This document shows, piece after piece, positions 36,632 through 47,885 of a stretch of 64,000 nucleotides of DNA. The notes below the pieces were generated by a model. That model was not told the origin of the DNA. It saw nothing but the letters and a program-made list of their open reading frames with translations, and did not search any database. The stretch covers positions 180,001 to 244,000 of the forward strand of contig JAXRKP010000408.1 of assembly GCA_037039925.1 (NCBI GenBank). Direction: 5' to 3'. The position numbers and the translations under genes were made by a program. The number at the start of each line of letters is the position of its first letter. The first letter of the stretch is position 1. The stretch is from Doris montereyensis (taxonomy: Eukaryota; Mollusca; Gastropoda; Nudibranchia; Dorididae).

Positions 36632-36905
36632 GTTTTAGTGGCCAAGTTGTTAGGCTGCTAGGCTGGGGGTCATGAAGTTCTGAGTTTGAATCCTAGTAAA
36701 GCTAGGTCCGAGATTGTGTTGCTTGGGAAAGACACTTAACAAACGGGTTACAAACACTAACTTGGGAGTAAAAACCTGCGTCAGATTAGTGTCCTGGCCA
36801 GGAGGTGATTATCATCACCTGTTCTGCTTCAAGTTATTGAAATCAGGATAAGCTCCGGCTCTATGAGCTGTAATGGCCTTGAAGGAAGTTTAAACTTTTA
36901 CTTAA
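36632..36905 (+). mobile_element. S2 tRNA-derived SINE
   Basis: GTGGCCAAGTTGTTAGGCTG, GGGTCATGAAGTTCTGAGTT, AGGAGGTGATTATCATCACC, GCTCCGGCTCTATGAGC and GGCCTTGAAGGAAGTTTAAA. The 21-bp array starts immediately after its 3' end. Confidence 0.9.
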
Positions 36906-36909
36906 TGAA

Positions 36910-37290
36910 ATACGGTGACATACCATTTCAATAAGGTGACATACCATTTCAATACGGTGACATACCATTTCAATACGGTGTCATACCATTTCAATACGGT
37001 GACATACCATTTCAATATGGTGACATACCATTTCAATACGGTGACATACCATTTCAATATGGTGACATACCATTTCAATACGGTGACATACCATTTCAAT
37101 ACGGTGACATACCATTTCAATATGGTGACATACCATTTCAATATGGTGACATACCATTTCAATATGGTGACATACCATTTCAATACGGTGACATACCATT
37201 TCAATATGGTGACATACCATTTCAATACGGTGACATACCATTTCAATATGGTGACATACCATTTCAATACGGTGACATACCATTTCATTA
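36910..37290. repeat. 21-bp minisatellite
   Basis: About 18 almost identical 21-bp units containing TGACATACCATTTCAATA followed by CGG or TGG. Seven-codon periodicity leaves frames open on both strands (MTYHFNTV-type), but no other coding evidence exists. Confidence 0.96.
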
Positions 37291-37299
37291 GCAATGGTA

Positions 37300-37742
37300 T
37301 AGGGGTTCAGTTTTATTTAGGCTTAAGTCTGACTTACACCATAATGGTAACACATTGACGATATACACACGTACACATACGCAGATAACACAACAAGCGA
37401 GGCTACCACAAAAATTATCACCAAATATTCCATATTTTCAATAAAACAATATTTTGAACAAAATTTCTGAGTCTTTTTATTTAATCCCAAAAATTAAAAA
37501 GAAAAAAAAATAGAAAGTTGTTTTCCACTGAAAACCATATTGTGCCAGTTCCAATAAAAATATTTTGACTTAATCAATTAATTAACAGTTTGGTGACAAA
37601 TTGCACATGAACTATAATGTAGTGGAAATACATAAAGCAATTGGAAAAATCTAAAACAAAGCATTTAATATAAACCTTGTTTTTAAAAACACAGCAAATG
37701 ACAACTATGGTGAAGAAGGATGAGAAAAGACATGAAACTATA
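37300..37742. other. Intergenic, nothing recognised
   Basis: AT-rich unique-looking sequence. Confidence 0.55.
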
Positions 37743-38130
37743 CATAGCTGCCAACCTTTTCAAATCAAAAGTAAAAAATTACTCTGAATTACATAAACTA
37801 ATTTTCAAACTTGCAAGTAATAACTAATACCCCAGAGAAAAATTGACAATCTAGCTTGAATGAACCCCTACGTTAAGGTAGTTTCATCTTTGTGGTGAAG
37901 AGTGACAGTAGCTTTGTGAACTCAAAATGGCTACTTGGGACTTAGAGAAGTTGTTTTTTTTATCCCAATCTCTTCAAGTCTCTGCCGTTAACTTTAGGTG
38001 TTTTTTTTGTTAAAAAACACATTTAACCCTCGTATACATACTTTTCAAAACAAACACAGACTTATGGAATCAAAGCTAAAAAAAAACGTATAGTTTTAAG
38101 CACGTTTTTAGGCACTGGTTGGCAGCTATG
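37743..38130. mobile_element. MITE-like element with 14-bp terminal inverted repeats
   Basis: CATAGCTGCCAACC at 37743-37756 and its exact reverse complement at 38117-38130 bound 388 bp with no coding capacity. The right ~280 bp are related to 44560-44847, which ends in the same GGTTGGCAGCTATG. The left end resembles 41322-41400. Target duplication unclear. Confidence 0.7.
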
Positions 38131-39384
38131 ATTATATATATAATAATAATAATAATAATATGCACACTAAAAGAAAGAATGAAAACGACATAAGTGTTTT
38201 AATTCCAGAATCAAATATTCCACCATCCTAAGGGAAAACAACGTTGGCACATTAATTACTTCCATTACTTTCTTTTCGGTTAAAAAAACAAAACAAACCA
38301 ACTCCTTTGTTTTCGCTCGTCAATGAAAGCTTTAGAGATTGAACTATAACAGTACTGAATGTAATTTAATTTTCACGGGTTAAATCATAAATAGCATACA
38401 TTTATAACAAAATAAAATATAGCTTAAGAGAAGAAACTATTTAATGTTGTACTGAATTATAATGAAATGTTTCTGATTGCTCTCAAATAAAAATGTACGG
38501 TTCAAACAACTTTCAGTTTTTCAGTGTCTCACATGGCAACATGAGAATCTCCAAATAATCCCCAGGGTAGATTTTATTTTACAAATTTTAATTTTAATTT
38601 TAATCTCTTTCATCTCAATTTGAATAAGGAAAACAAAACAACCAAAAAAAACAACACTCATCAAATAATAGTCTACAAACTGAAGAAAACAGTTGAATCC
38701 TTCAATAGCGATAAAATATTAAGCAAAAACACACCTATTGATTGCTAAAATAAAATACATGTACATTAATTCCTTTTTTCTTACAACAATAAACAATAAA
38801 ATGGAACAGTATCTCAAATTCAAATAAATATAATACATGTAGAACATTGAATTTAACTGTGTCCTTCTTGCTTTTTGGTTTCTACTGGTTTCAACATTTG
38901 AGTAATTCCTGAAATAATCTTGTGTACATGTTATAAAAATTCATTGACAGTAGAAAAATTTGCTGAGAGTCCATTACAAAATGAGTTTTGTGCAACTAGC
39001 TTGAAAAGAGTATATCAGTTAAATTTGCTATACTTACGAGTGTTTTAAATGAGTCGTTCCTTGGGTAAGTTAGTTTCCCCCAGTTCATCAAAAGTATCGC
39101 AACTTGCAGTTATTGTTAAGTTCAGATTTAAAAACATTAACACAGTAGAAAAAAAAAAAGAAAGAAAGAAATAAGTAAGAAGGTTCGGTAACAACGTAAA
39201 TTATGGCACTTTGAACTTTTGAATTTGACACACAAGATTTCGTCCCCTGCATTTCAGCTCGATAAAACCGTTTATTCTGATGATCAGTGCCCTAGTGTTA
39301 GCACACATTTCAATTTCGATGTCAAAAACGGACTTGTTTTATTTTTGTTTGTTTATTTGTTTCCTTGCAATTTATATCATCCGC
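38131..39384. other. Intergenic, AT-rich
   Basis: No recognisable exon or repeat family; short (AAT)n at 38142-38160. Confidence 0.55.
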
Positions 39385-39510
39385 AACCGAATGTGGTAAT
39401 CTTAGGGAGTGAATTCAGAGGAAACAGCAGGACGAAAGACATGTGAAAGAGCGAAACGAAAGAAGAAGGACCTAGGAGTACCAGTAGTGCCCACCAGGTA
39501 TCCGCAATTA
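39385..39510 (-). repeat. R5 repeat copy
   Basis: Shares AATTCAGAGGAAACAGCAGG, AAAGAGCGAAACGAAAGAAG and AGGACCTAGGAGTACCAG with other R5 copies on the same strand. Confidence 0.7.
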
Positions 39511-39639
39511 AGGATAGGCAAAAGCCATTACTAAAACCCCCTCCACCTTACTACTATATTAGTATTACCCTATTCCATGTTGATGAGACCTTGCTGCGGT
39601 GATGGTTTTAATGATACAGGTATAATAATGTTTTTCTGA

Positions 39640-39780
39640 TTGCAAATCACCTCCATCCACCATATGCGATGATCTCACGGTGAATTAAAGAGGAAACAGC
39701 AAGATGAAAGAAAGCCATACTGTAAAATAGCGGAAGGAAAGAAGTAAAACCCATCGATAGTACCGCCACGCTCACCTACT
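39640..39780 (-). repeat. R5 repeat copy adjoining the 43-bp array
   Basis: CATCCACCATATGCGATGAT, AGAGGAAACAGCAAGATGAA and AGTACCGCCACGCTCACCTA; the last part leads directly into the array. Confidence 0.75.
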
Positions 39781-40835
39781 AATTCACCAACGGTTCTAAC
39801 CAATATGGCCAAGCCAACCAACTAATTCACCAACGGTTCTAATCAATATGGCCAAGCCAACCAACTAATTCACCAACAGTTCTAATCAATATGGCCAAGC
39901 CAACCAACTAATTCACCAACAGTTCTAATCAATATGGCCAAGCCAACCAACTAATTCACCAACGGTTCTAACCAATATGGCCAAGCCAACCAACTAATTC
40001 ACCAACGGTTCTAATCAATACGGCCAAGCCAACCAACTAATTCCCCAACGGTTCTAATCAATAATGCCAAGCCAACCAACTAATTCACCAACGGTTCTAA
40101 TCAATAATACAGCTAAGCTCACCAACTAATTCACCAACGGTTCTAATCAATATGGCCAAGCTCACCAGTTAATTCACCAACAGTTCTAACCAATACAGCC
40201 AAGCTCACCAGTTAATTCACCAACAGTTCTAACCAATACAGCCAAGCTCACCAGTTAATTCACCAACGGTTCTAAGCTCAATAATTCACCAACAGTTCTA
40301 ATCCAAGCTCACCAGTTAATTCACCAACAGTTCTAATCAATATGGCCAAGCTCACCAGTTAATTCACCAACAGTTCTAACCAATACAGCCAAGCTCACCA
40401 ACTAATTCACCAACAGTTCTAACCAATACAGCCAAGCTCACCAACTAATTCACCAACATAACCAATCACCAAGCTCACCAACTAATTCACCGGTTCTAAC
40501 CAATACAGCCAAGCTCACCAACTAACTCACCAACGGTTCTAATCAATACAGCCAAGCTCACCAACTAATTCACCAACGGTTCTAATCAATACCATCAAGC
40601 TCACCAACCAATTCACCAACAGTTTTAATCAATAATACAGCCAAGCTCACCAACTAATTCACCAACGGTTCTAATCAATACAGCCAAGCTCACCAACTAA
40701 TTCACCAACGGTTTTAATCAATACAGCCAAGCTCACCAACTAATTCACCAACGGTTTTAATCAATACAGCCAAGCTCACCAACTAATTCACCAACGGTTC
40801 TAATCAATAATACAGCCAAGCTCACCTACTAGAAG
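39775..40835. repeat. 43-bp minisatellite
   Basis: About 26 units containing ACTAATTCACCAACGGTTCT, AATCAATATGGCCAAG and CCAACCAACT. Early units carry ATGGCCAAGCCAACC, later ones ACAGCCAAGCTCACC, with some shortened units near 40270-40480. Confidence 0.95.
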
Positions 40836-41590
40836 AAGCCAAGCAATTTGAAGCAGTCACTGATCTATTTTCAGTAGTAAACCATGATGAGCATGTCAGC
40901 ATTGCTGAGTTTTATATTTCTTTAAAAAAATACCTAACGACCGACAGTAAACCTATTCTTGAGAGGGAGCTAAGCAAGTTGGGCATTGCCCGGGAGCCCC
41001 TTGTTACCTGAATGTTATTTAGCGGGGCTCACCTGATCGCCAAAGGCAGATTAGCAGGCACCTTCAACTGACCCCGAGCCAACTGAGGTCGTAAGCTATG
41101 AGTCTCCGATCTAAGGGTTTTCTAAAAATGAAACTCGAATGTCAAACCAGTCCCTTCAAGAAAAGAAAAAGACAGAATTTCTGAGACTCGTTTTAATTTG
41201 GTATTTCTTCATTCTGTGGCACTTATTTTATGAAATTAACTTTCACTTGATTATTACACAGACATTATTATGCACATTTAAGAGGGAGAAAAAATCCAAA
41301 CTTTAAATACATGTACACAGCTAGCCAACCTTTCCACCTTGAAAAACAAACTCTGATGGCGCAAACAAATTTGAACTTACACAACGGCCCGTAATATTCC
41401 AGAAATAAAATTTTAGAATCTAATTTGAATTTTAAGATTAGTTTAAGATTTAGTTAAAGATTGATACGCCACCCACAGTGGTACTTATGTGGGGAAAAAA
41501 AAGGTGAAACGTACAATCAATAATATGAATATGCCGCACTCTTTAATAATTGCATCATGTGACTATTGCAAAGACAGACAGGTTTACAAT
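40836..41590. other. Intergenic, unassigned
   Basis: Contains one region (41322-41400) similar to the left end of the 37.7-kb MITE. No gene recognised. Confidence 0.5.
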
Positions 41591-41594
41591 TGAA

Positions 41595-42038
41595 GAGGTC
41601 ATTTCAATAGTGTGCCTTTGTCCATTTTCATAAAAAACGAGACAGAGATAATCCTAGGGAATAAAAGGAAATTATGCTTCCTGAAATTGACATGGAATCC
41701 ACAAGGGAAGAAATCTAGAGGGCAACCAAGAATGACCTGGAGGAGAGTGATCGAGACGGAGATGGCGAAACGGAGGAAAACTTGGGGAGAGTTGCAGACG
41801 TTGACGCAGAATAGGAACGACTGGCGGTTCTTCGTTGATGGCCTGTGCTCCACTGGGAGCTGAGAGACAAAGAAGTGTGCTTCCTGAAAAGTGTGAAAAT
41901 GATAAGATAAAAACACATCGTGTTTACAGCCGTTTGAAACTTGGAATTCCCAGAGCCAAGAAAGCCAAAGTCCATGGTTTTTAGCCTTTTACTTTACATA
42001 ACGTAATTGTGACTTAGGCACACTATTGAAATGACCCC
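41595..42038. mobile_element. 444-bp element with ~23-bp TIRs enclosing a LINE 3' end
   Basis: GTCATTTCAATAGTGTGCCT lies at 41598-41617 with its exact complement at 42016-42035; extending outward gives GAGG/GGGG ends (one mismatch). TACAATT occurs just outside both ends (41585-41591 and 42039-42045), a possible target duplication, though three bases lie between it and the left TIR. The inside holds a LINE C-terminus on the + strand. Confidence 0.6.
41650..41863 (+). pseudogene. LINE ORF C-terminal fragment
   Basis: KLTWNPQGKKSRGQPRMTWR then RVIETEMAKRRKTWGELQTL and TQNRNDWRFFVDGLCSTGS with a stop at 41861-41863: the classical end of an RTE-like LINE protein (GK..RG.P..TWRR...E.....TW.EL...AQ.R..WR..V.GLC). 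Only the last ~70 codons are present. Confidence 0.85.
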
Positions 42039-42224
42039 TACAATTTACAACGATGAATAATGAATGAAGAGGCTGATAGACGTAAGCTCTGGGGGTGATA
42101 AAGCAAAGAAAGATCAAAACACAAAAATAATAATAACGGCACGATAAAGCTCATGGTTATCTAAAGTAAGACTCTAAAAATCTGGTACAATAAACAAGCA
42201 AATTAATTATGTCTGTTTAATTTG

Positions 42225-42665
42225 AAGTGGGGATCTCAGAGTGAATTATAAGAAAACAGCAAGATGAATTATAAGTGAAAGAGTGAAAGGACGACGAAAG
42301 CGGCCACAAGCAAATTAATTTTCATTGAAGTTTACCCGTCCACTATTGCGGTGATCTCAAGGTACAATAGGAGTGAGGAAACAGCAAGATGAAAGATAAG
42401 TGAAAGCGTGCAAGGAAGAAAGAAGAATCGACCTACTATCAGCGCCCGCTAAGTAGCCACAAGCAAACCGAGAGAACAGAAGTTAAACCCAAAGAATTGT
42501 TTGTTTCTTTCTTTCTTTGAAACTTACCCCCATCCACCATTGTGGTACTCTCGGAATGAATAAAGAGGAAACAGCAAGATGAAAGATAAGTGAAAGAAGG
42601 AAAGGAAAGAAGGACCTACCAGCAACACCCGCCAACCATCCGTAAAAATCCAAAGAAACATAGTA
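42225..42665 (-). repeat. Cluster of three R5 copies
   Basis: Copies at ~42225-42315, 42325-42460 and 42515-42660, all in the same orientation, with AGAGGAAACAGCAAGATGAA, AGATAAGTGAAAG and GGACCTACCAGCAACACCCG as landmarks. Confidence 0.8.
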
Positions 42666-42789
42666 ACACATCATGATGATGATAAAATTCAGTAGTGACG
42701 GCTATGGCGTAAATGCAGGGTGAAAGCCCATTTTGTCTGAGTGTCTACAGGCAAATACGAGCAAGGGAAGGCTTTGCAAAAGGTCTGTT

Positions 42790-43012
42790 TCAATGAAATT
42801 TCACCCAGTCAGCCATTTTAATAATACGTGGTGATCTCAGGGTGTATTGAGAAGATTGGATTCATTGAAATTTGCCCCGTCTATCACATGTGGTGATCTC
42901 AGGGTGATTGAATTCAGAGGAAACAGCCAGGTGACAGGTAGAGAAAATGAGAGAGGAAAGGGGAAGGACCTACCAACACCAGCCGTCCTCCATCCCCTCA
43001 TGAGAGGGATAA
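42790..43012 (-). repeat. R5 copy with duplicated end
   Basis: The TGGTGATCTCAGGGTG landmark occurs twice (42829-42844 and 42891-42906), followed by AGAGGAAACAGCCAGGTGAC and AAGGACCTACCAACACCAGC. Confidence 0.75.
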
Positions 43013-43014
43013 AA

Positions 43015-43310
43015 AATTCCTTCAAGGCCAGTACGGCCAATAGAGCTCAAACTTATCCTGGTTCCTATAGCACGAAGCAGAAAGGTGACAATAATCAACT
43101 CCTGGCCAGGACGCTAGTCTGACGCAGGTTTTTACCCCCAAGCCAGTGTTTGTACCCGTTTGCACCTGGGTAGATGGGGGAAATGCATGTTACGTGTCTT
43201 TCCCAAGGAACACATCGTCAGGCCTAATTTTGCTAGGGATTCAAACTCGGGACCTCATGATCCTAACAGCCTCCGCTGGCCACCGACGCCTGATGAGGAG
43301 AGGGGGAGAA
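43015..43310 (-). mobile_element. S2 tRNA-derived SINE
   Basis: Reverse S2: TTCAAGGCCAGTACGGCC, GGCCAGGACGCTAGTCTGAC, GCAGGTTTTTACCCCCAAGC, CCAAGGAACACATCGTC and the head GGGACCTCATGATCCTAACA. Confidence 0.85.
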
Positions 43311-43675
43311 CGCACTAGGTGTTTGTATGATTGAAATTTACTCAGCCTGTCATGAAATGGGGAAACTAGGATAAAAGTCACAACTTATAAGTTTAACTAC
43401 GATTCACTAAACCACCAACATCACTCATTTTCTACAAAGTCCTGACCTTGTTTCTTTTTTATTTTTTTTATGGCAGTAAGAAAACGTCAAAAAAGTTGAA
43501 ACTAATAAATATTCCTTCATGCAAACGTATGTGAAAGTACATGTACAAATTAAATTGGGGAAAATTATCTACATCTTGTCTGGTAAAGCAAAGAAATAAA
43601 CATCAAGAATACATCAGCAAAGTGATACAATGATATGAAAAAGGAGGCTTATCTACTTCTTCTTCTTCTTCTGGA

Positions 43676-44015
43676 GGACACGGTAGTCCAGAGACAAGGT
43701 GTCAGCCTTTCAATCAAAATGTTGTGGGTTGGAGCCCAGACGATTGAAAGACTTTCTCTAATTTAATCAAGTAAAACCTACCCCCAACCACGCCCCCTAG
43801 TTCAGGTAGGCAGATAGAGACACCGAGTCCCATAGCAGATGGATGAAAAAAGGAGGTCCTGTGTGCAGATCACAACACTGTGTGCACATTAAAAATCCCT
43901 TGCCTGTTCACAGTTCAGGGAAAAAAAAATTTAAATCCTCTAAGAAATCCACTAGATCACCTTAGTCGGGGGATGTGGGTAAAAGTGAAAATCAAATAAA
44001 CAAACAAATCTCATT
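43676..44015 (+). mobile_element. S1 tRNA-derived SINE inserted in a (TTC)n tract
   Basis: ACACGGTAGTCCAGAGACAA, AAAATGTTGTGGGTTGGAGC, GTGCAGATCACAACACTGTG and GGATGTGGGTAAAAGTG, ending in AAATCAAATAAAC. CTTCTTCTTCTT sequence flanks both sides (43659-43673 and 44018-44104). Confidence 0.88.
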
Positions 44016-44106
44016 CTTCTCCTTCTTCTTCTTCTTTTTTTCTTCTTCTTCTTCTTCTTCTTCTTCTTCTTCTTCTTCTTCTTCTTCTTTTTCTTCTTCT
44101 TCTTAA
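44016..44106. repeat. (TTC)n microsatellite
   Basis: TTC/CTT run continuing beyond the S1 insertion. Confidence 0.95.
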
Positions 44107-44557
44107 CAATAACGAACCAACTCCATAATACAATAATAATTGACTAACTCAATTCTCAAGCATTATTGTCAACAAGAAGAAAACAATGAGAAAAGTGACA
44201 CAGGTTCATAGTATAAAGGGTAAAAATGTGAGAAGAAAAACATCTTTTTCAAGGCTACGGAAGGAATTTTCCATCTACAAAGTACATGTAGCGACTCGTC
44301 ATAGATCAATGTCAGGGTTTTAAAAAAAAACAACGGCAAAAGTCAACCAAAGACTAAGCTGAAACATGGTAGATATAATAATAATAACCCAAGAATTAAT
44401 CAGTGACACTAGTGACAGTTGACACTTCTCCTTCATAAATATAAAACAATGAATCATTGCTTACCGGAGGGAAAGATTAAATGGAAGCAGCTCTCTTTAT
44501 AGAAAGCTATTTTGTAACCGAATTTAAACAATAACGGCCCAGACATAATATTCGAAA

Positions 44558-44847
44558 GCACTGATGGGTTTAGCTAGCTGCCAGAACTCCCGTAAATAAC
44601 AAAAAGTTGCTGGCTGGCATTTCTGGTGAAGTGCGAAGGGAGCTTTGCAAACTCAGAATGGCATCTTTGGACTTTCACCCCAAATCTCTCTTAATCTCTG
44701 ACATTAACTTGGGGGTTTTCTTTAAAAAAAACAACAAAATACAGTTAATCTTCAAAATCCTATTTTTGAAGGTAAATACAGACTAATGCCTCAAAGCCAA
44801 AAAGAAACGTACTAAATATGTTCTTTACGTACTGGTTGGCAGCTATG
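44558..44847. mobile_element. Relative of the 37.7-kb MITE
   Basis: Shares the internal order of TTTCTGGTGAAG, AGCTTTGCAAACTCAGAATG and GGACTTTCACC-type words and the right end ACTGGTTGGCAGCTATGAT with 37850-38130. The left end (AGCTAGCTGCCAGAAC) is a degraded TIR. Confidence 0.6.
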
Positions 44848-47284
44848 ATAGACTATAATAATCATTATTTCACCGTATTAGTAGTTTCAAAGAGAAAAAA
44901 ATGAGCCAGATAAAATTTCTATCACCAACCTCATGACCCCTATCACCACAGTCCGCTTACCTTGACATTGAGTAAAATCTGTTAGTAGATCAGAAAACTA
45001 GACTAGATCTAGATATACACCTATTAATACAATCTAGATCTGGATTTTGAGACCTAGAAACTAGATCTAAATTCTAGATCTCAATTTAAGAAGCTTCCCT
45101 TGTTAAAAAAAAAAAAATTTTTATTTATAATTTAACTATTCCTTACCTATTACGAAATATAGATATTAAAATTATTATACATCTCTAAATATTAGATCTG
45201 GGCAATTTTACACCAATACATTGTCAGTCTCTTTTGGATGATATTATTGTTGGGATGATAAATAGGCAAATGAATATAATAGTAGGCACTTCTACATTGA
45301 TCAAATTCTTACTCTAGATCTATATTTACTATACATTTAATACATTCTGCTTTTTCTTCTTAACGACTTACTTAATCTTCAAATCCCGTCTTGTTGTGAT
45401 TTGATTGTTCTGTTCGACCCAATTAAACTTCATGATGATAAGGGATGTGACTGATAATACAACTTTCACCTACATTCCACAATTTCGTGACCTGGGAGCC
45501 CTCCCAAGGTCGGGCATTTCCCTCTTCCCTCGGTCTGAAAGTCCACCAATATAGGTCAAAATTTGCTTATTCAATTCTATTGACACTTGTTAACAGCGTG
45601 TTCGGTGACCTGTGAAGCTCCTGCCAGAAGAGCTGCCTTTTAAAACGAATTTAAAAGAATTCCCAGCGGCCCCTAAGATGTCTGTCTTTATTTTACTGTG
45701 CTATTCACTACTCGCCTAAGCACTATTGCGAACAAGATAAGGCACATTAATATTTATCTTTTTTTAACTTAAAGCTTTCGGAGGTATTTTTCATAATTTA
45801 ACATATCGGTTCATGGCTGTTACTTCCCATAGAGCCAGATCTCATTCCAGTTTCTGTAACGTGAAACAGAACAGGAGAAAATAATCACCTCCTGCTAGTT
45901 TTTTAACCTCCATCAAGCTAGTGTCTTTCCGAAAGACCACAATGTCGGACCTAGCTAAGCTTTCTAAAGAATTCAAATCCTTGGACATCATGATCCAGTC
46001 CGGCGGCATAACCACTCAGCCAGCAACGCCACTCACAGGAATATTAATGAACAGGGCCTTTTTTATGTCTTCTTCTTTTTCCTTTATCGCATCGGGTTAT
46101 AAAATTAATTTCTGAAAAAAGAGAGTGCCCCCATTGTTCACCTTCCCTCTCATCAGGAGGCCGTGACAGTTGACACTGCTAGAAAATAATAAATAATACA
46201 AAATGTGTGCAATAGTAAACATCAACATAGCAGCATGGGGCTTCATGAAACGCATCAATTTACAATTTGATTTGAAAATGACACTGCAACTGGAACTGCA
46301 AGCTCAAAAGGACAAAAAAAAATTAAAAGAAAGAAAAAAAAAAAGAAATGCAGTTTCACAATTCAGAATTGATATAATTGTATTTTTATTTGTTTTAAAA
46401 ACAGAAAGAACATCAATAAAAAAGAAAAAAACAAACCATGCATATAAACTAAAAAACAGTTTAAACAGACATAGGAATAACATAAATAAAACATGAGGGT
46501 GCCCCTGAATAAAATGTGATTATCATGGTTGATAAATACACTTGACATTTTTGGCAACAACAACAAAATCCCACATGCAATATGCATAAAATTAATTGTA
46601 AACAAACAAACCAATGAAAAAGCTTTCACAAACATGCACACTCACAAGTATATGCAAGCATAAACCAAAAGAAAAAAAGAAGAAAAAAGAAGATTAATAA
46701 GAATCTTTTAAAAGCTTAACAAAAAACATTAACAAAAGTGTAAATTAATTAATAAAAACCACTTAAACTTAAAGCTCACAGAAAAAATACTCTCACTAAA
46801 GCTTAAACCAAATCTCGTGCTAAAGCTTCTTTCCAAGTTCTTTGTCTGACAACAATATCTCATGTGCAGGAGGACATTCGTAATAATAATCACATTCATA
46901 AGTGCAATTAAAAAACTACAAACAAAAGCAAACAACATCTTCATCTCATAACAAACGTACACAACAGCATCATACTATTCAACATAAATCAATGAAAATT
47001 TTCTCTAAATTATTGGATCAAGCATGTAATAAATTACGACAACAAAGCTCTAAGTTTCTTTTCTTAACATTAGATTTTAAAAGAAGAACTCAATGATGCA
47101 AAAGATAATTATCGGTGATAGAAACATACATCTAAAAGATAAGAAGATAAGCATCAACAGAAATAAAAGCACAAATGGAAATCAACAGAGAAGAAAGTCA
47201 TACACCTATCTCCCAACTCTCATCCCCAGAAATCCATTAACGTCATCAAGGCAGGGATCATAGGTTTGAATACTTGTTTTGCTT
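44848..47284. other. Intergenic, AT-rich, AGATCTAGAT-rich patch
   Basis: 44995-45090 holds several AGATCTAGAT/CTAGATCT words in under 100 bp. The rest shows no recognisable gene; small open frames at 46203-46496 are Lys/Asn-rich noise. Confidence 0.5.
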
Positions 47285-47440
47285 GTTTCATTGCAGTTTA
47301 CCCTATCCACCATATGCGGTGGCCTCAGGGTGAATCTTTTGAAAGGGAACATTAACATGAAAGAAAGGCGTGTGAAGGCAAGGAAAAAAATAAAACCAAG
47401 CAGGACCTACCAGCCACTGGTGTGCATCAACCGTCCACAG
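47285..47440 (-). repeat. R5 repeat copy
   Basis: TATCCACCATATGCGGTGGC, CTCAGGGTGAAT and CAGGACCTACCAGCCACTGG. Confidence 0.75.
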
Positions 47441-47474
47441 AATGAACACAATGGCTCGATGATCGGTAGGTACT

Positions 47475-47885
47475 CAATTGGAATTTGCCCTGTCTACTGC
47501 ATGCGGTAGTGGCTGTCGAGGGCCAAGCGATTAGGCTGCCGGACTGGAATCATGAGTTCTCGGGTTCGAAACCTGACAAAACTAGCCCCGACGACGGTGG
47601 TGTGTTCCTTGGTAGAGACACTTAACACGCATTTTCCCAACTCGACCTAAGTGCAAATGGGTACAGGCATTAGCTTGAAAGCAACAAAAGATCAGCGTCA
47701 GACTAGCGTCCTGGCCAGGGGGTGATTTTTAATCACCTGTTCCGTTTCGTTTCACGCTATTGAAACGGCATAAGCTCTGGCTCAATTGGGCCGTAACGGC
47801 CTTGAAGGAACGTTACTACTGTATGCGGTGATCTCAGGGTGAACGGGAGGATGACGACATGAGACAAAGAATGAAAGAAAATGCA
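47475..47885 (-). repeat. R5 copy split by an S2 SINE
   Basis: The R5 end 47475-47507 resumes at 47816 (CTACTGTATGCGGTGATCTC, AGGGTGAACGGGAGGATGAC). The interruption is exactly the S2 element. Confidence 0.75.
47508..47815 (+). mobile_element. S2 tRNA-derived SINE with target-site duplication
   Basis: GGGCCAAGCGATTAGGCTGC, CTCGGGTTCGAAACC, GACACTTAACACGC, CAGACTAGCGTCCTGGCCAG and GGCCTTGAAGGAACG. Flanked by CTACTGCATGCGGT (47494-47507) and CTACTGTATGCGGT (47816-47829), a 14-bp duplication with one difference. Confidence 0.9.

Noticed and set aside
36915..37358. Heptad-repeat protein from the 21-bp array
   Set aside because: Both strands stay open only because the unit is 21 bp; no upstream gene or non-repeat domain.
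46203..46496. Lys/Asn-rich open frame
   Set aside because: AT-rich noise with no start context, domain or splice support.
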